Source: Candidatus Krumholzibacteriia bacterium (GTDB lineage: Bacteria; Krumholzibacteriota; Krumholzibacteriia; Krumholzibacteriales; Krumholzibacteriaceae). Taken from it: a DNA stretch of 13,698 nucleotides. Position numbers and translations under genes: made by a program. Below the pieces are notes generated by a model that saw only the letters and a program-made list of their open reading frames with translations, made no database searches and was not told the DNA's origin. This document shows positions 12,725-13,698 of this stretch, in pieces. Location: contig JAQTVX010000027.1 in NCBI GenBank assembly GCA_028706585.1, positions 1-13,698 of the forward strand. The letters run 5' to 3'. The first letter of the stretch is position 1. Each line of letters starts with the position of its first letter.

Positions 12725-13698
12725 GCGCGCCCGCCCCCCTTCGCCTCAACGCCGAATATCGAGCGGCACCCGGCGAGGTACGCCTCCGAGAGCTCCGCGA
12801 GATCCCATCGGGCGAGACTCTTCTTGCCTTGAATACAATCGAGCCGCGGCCGCGACTTGAGCTCGCCGAGCCTCGTGAGCTTCACGCGGTTGCGCGTGCA
12901 CATGGCCAGCACCTCTCGTTCGATCCCCGCGGGAAGCTCGACGACGAAACAGCCCGTTTCGGAGAACAAGAGCTTTTCCGGCGGAAGACCGAAGCCGGCG
13001 AGCTCGTCCAGATCGAGCGTGAACCCGAGGGAGCCCTGACCGCCTCCGCCGAGCGCCATCTCGGCGAGCGTCGTCATTAGGCCGCCCTGGCCCACGTCGT
13101 GGCACGCGCGCACCCAGCCGAGACCGTGCATCTCGACTATCGACCGGATCAGCAGCCGCTCGCGCAGGAAATCCGCCTTCGGCACGTTCGCACCGAGGGT
13201 GCCGTAGGCGACCCTATAGTACTCGGAGCCGCCCAGCTCGTCGAGAATGTCGCCGACGTGGTACAGCACGTCCCCTTCTTCCTTGAACTGGATCGAGCGG
13301 CACTTCGAGTAGTCGTCGACGACGCCGACACAGCAGAGAACCGGGGACGGCGGTATCGATTTGCCGCTCTCGCTCTGATTGTAGAAGCTCACGTTGCCCG
13401 AGACCACGGGCAGCGGCGCCCCCTCGTGCGCAAGGTGCCCGATGCCGCGGCAGGCGTCGCCGATGCCGCGCACGCCCTCGGAAAATTCCCAGAAGACCTC
13501 CTCGATCTCGGGATTGCCGTAGTTGAGGCAATCGGTGATCATGGCCGGCACTCCGCCCACGGAAGCCACGTTGCGCGCGGCCTCGCAGACGCCGAGCGCG
13601 CCGCCCTGGTACGGATCGATCAGCCCGTAAAAAGGATTCCCGTCCACCGAGAACGCGAGAGCGATCTTGCGGCCCGCAAGCGGCGCGATCACGGATGC
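12721..13698 (-). CDS. purL: FGAM synthase large subunit, C-terminal part (runs off window)
   Basis: The frame is open to the right edge; the visible 325 codons are the C-terminal half of the enzyme that aminates FGAR using ATP. Recognisable segments include FSVDGNPFYGLIDPYQGG, VCEAARNVASVGGVPAMITDCLNYGNP, and EGAPLPVVSGNVSFYNQS followed by PVLCCVGVVDD. Later come CHDVGQGGLMTTLAEMALGG and LLFSETGCFVVEL. These are the AIR synthase-like domains of the PurM/PurL superfamily. The protein ends at GVEAKGGGRA with no glutaminase domain, so this is the small-type PurL that works with separate PurQ and PurS, which indeed follow. A GTG near 13690 is an internal valine codon, not a start. The beginning of the gene and the promoter of the operon lie outside the window. 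Confidence 0.97.
   Translation of the reverse strand, partial: ASVIAPLAGRKIALAFSVDGNPFYGLIDPYQGGALGVCEAARNVASVGGVPAMITDCLNYGNPEIEEVFWEFSEGVRGIGDACRGIGHLAHEGAPLPVVSGNVSFYNQSESGKSIPPSPVLCCVGVVDDYSKCRSIQFKEEGDVLYHVGDILDELGGSEYYRVAYGTLGANVPKADFLRERLLIRSIVEMHGLGWVRACHDVGQGGLMTTLAEMALGGGGQGSLGFTLDLDELAGFGLPPEKLLFSETGCFVVELPAGIEREVLAMCTRNRVKLTRLGELKSRPRLDCIQGKKSLARWDLAELSEAYLAGCRSIFGVEAKGGGRA

Noticed and set aside
11892..12749. Upstream extension of the tandem PurS frame to give a 495-residue protein
   Set aside because: The first 286 residues are Arg- and Gly-rich shadow translation of purQ in another frame. Recognisable PurS sequence begins only at the ATG at 11889-11891, which overlaps the purQ stop.

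Overview
This is a GC-rich bacterial window in which every supportable gene lies on the minus strand. Transcription therefore runs from high to low coordinates. The organism cannot be named from this stretch. An AqpZ-type aquaporin, exported soluble proteins and the purine/RNase G gene neighbourhood suggest a Gram-negative-type bacterium, perhaps from an uncultivated phylum; that is inference only.

Right half (about 5575-13698): one tightly packed, translationally coupled operon. It holds the 3' end of purL, then purQ, a duplicated PurS-like subunit, purF, a very large radical SAM-DUF2344 fusion protein, and an RNase G/E-type endoribonuclease. Consecutive genes overlap or lie within a few bases: ATGA overlaps at purL/purQ and purQ/purS, 7 nt between purS and purF, a TTGA overlap at purF/radical SAM, and a 61-nt overlap into the RNase. 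The first four genes cover two purine steps, PRPP to phosphoribosylamine (PurF) and FGAR to FGAM (PurL-PurQ-PurS). The last two form a conserved pair of RNA-processing and radical-SAM genes. The most interesting item is the PurS protein. It appears to be two PurS domains in one chain, resembling the PurS-dimer-like N-terminal domain of large-type PurL.

Middle (about 4170-5570): a small glycine-rich membrane protein and an aquaporin Z, separated by a strong GC hairpin. A set of overlapping, mutually exclusive short hairpins sits between the RNase gene and the small membrane protein.

Left-centre (1483-4210): a membrane-associated gene group behind an almost perfect sigma-70 promoter (TTGACA-16 bp-TATAAT). 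It contains a DUF2975 membrane protein paired with a YozG-like XRE regulator, a half-length TauE/SafE transporter, an exported GyrI-like domain protein, and a four-helix membrane protein.

Left end (1-1480): visibly lower in GC and more loosely organised. It contains an exported protein with a remarkably regular 12-cysteine C-terminal module, a probable intergenic stretch, and the start of a DUF2007-family protein that runs off the window. No tRNA, rRNA, CRISPR array or intact mobile element was seen.
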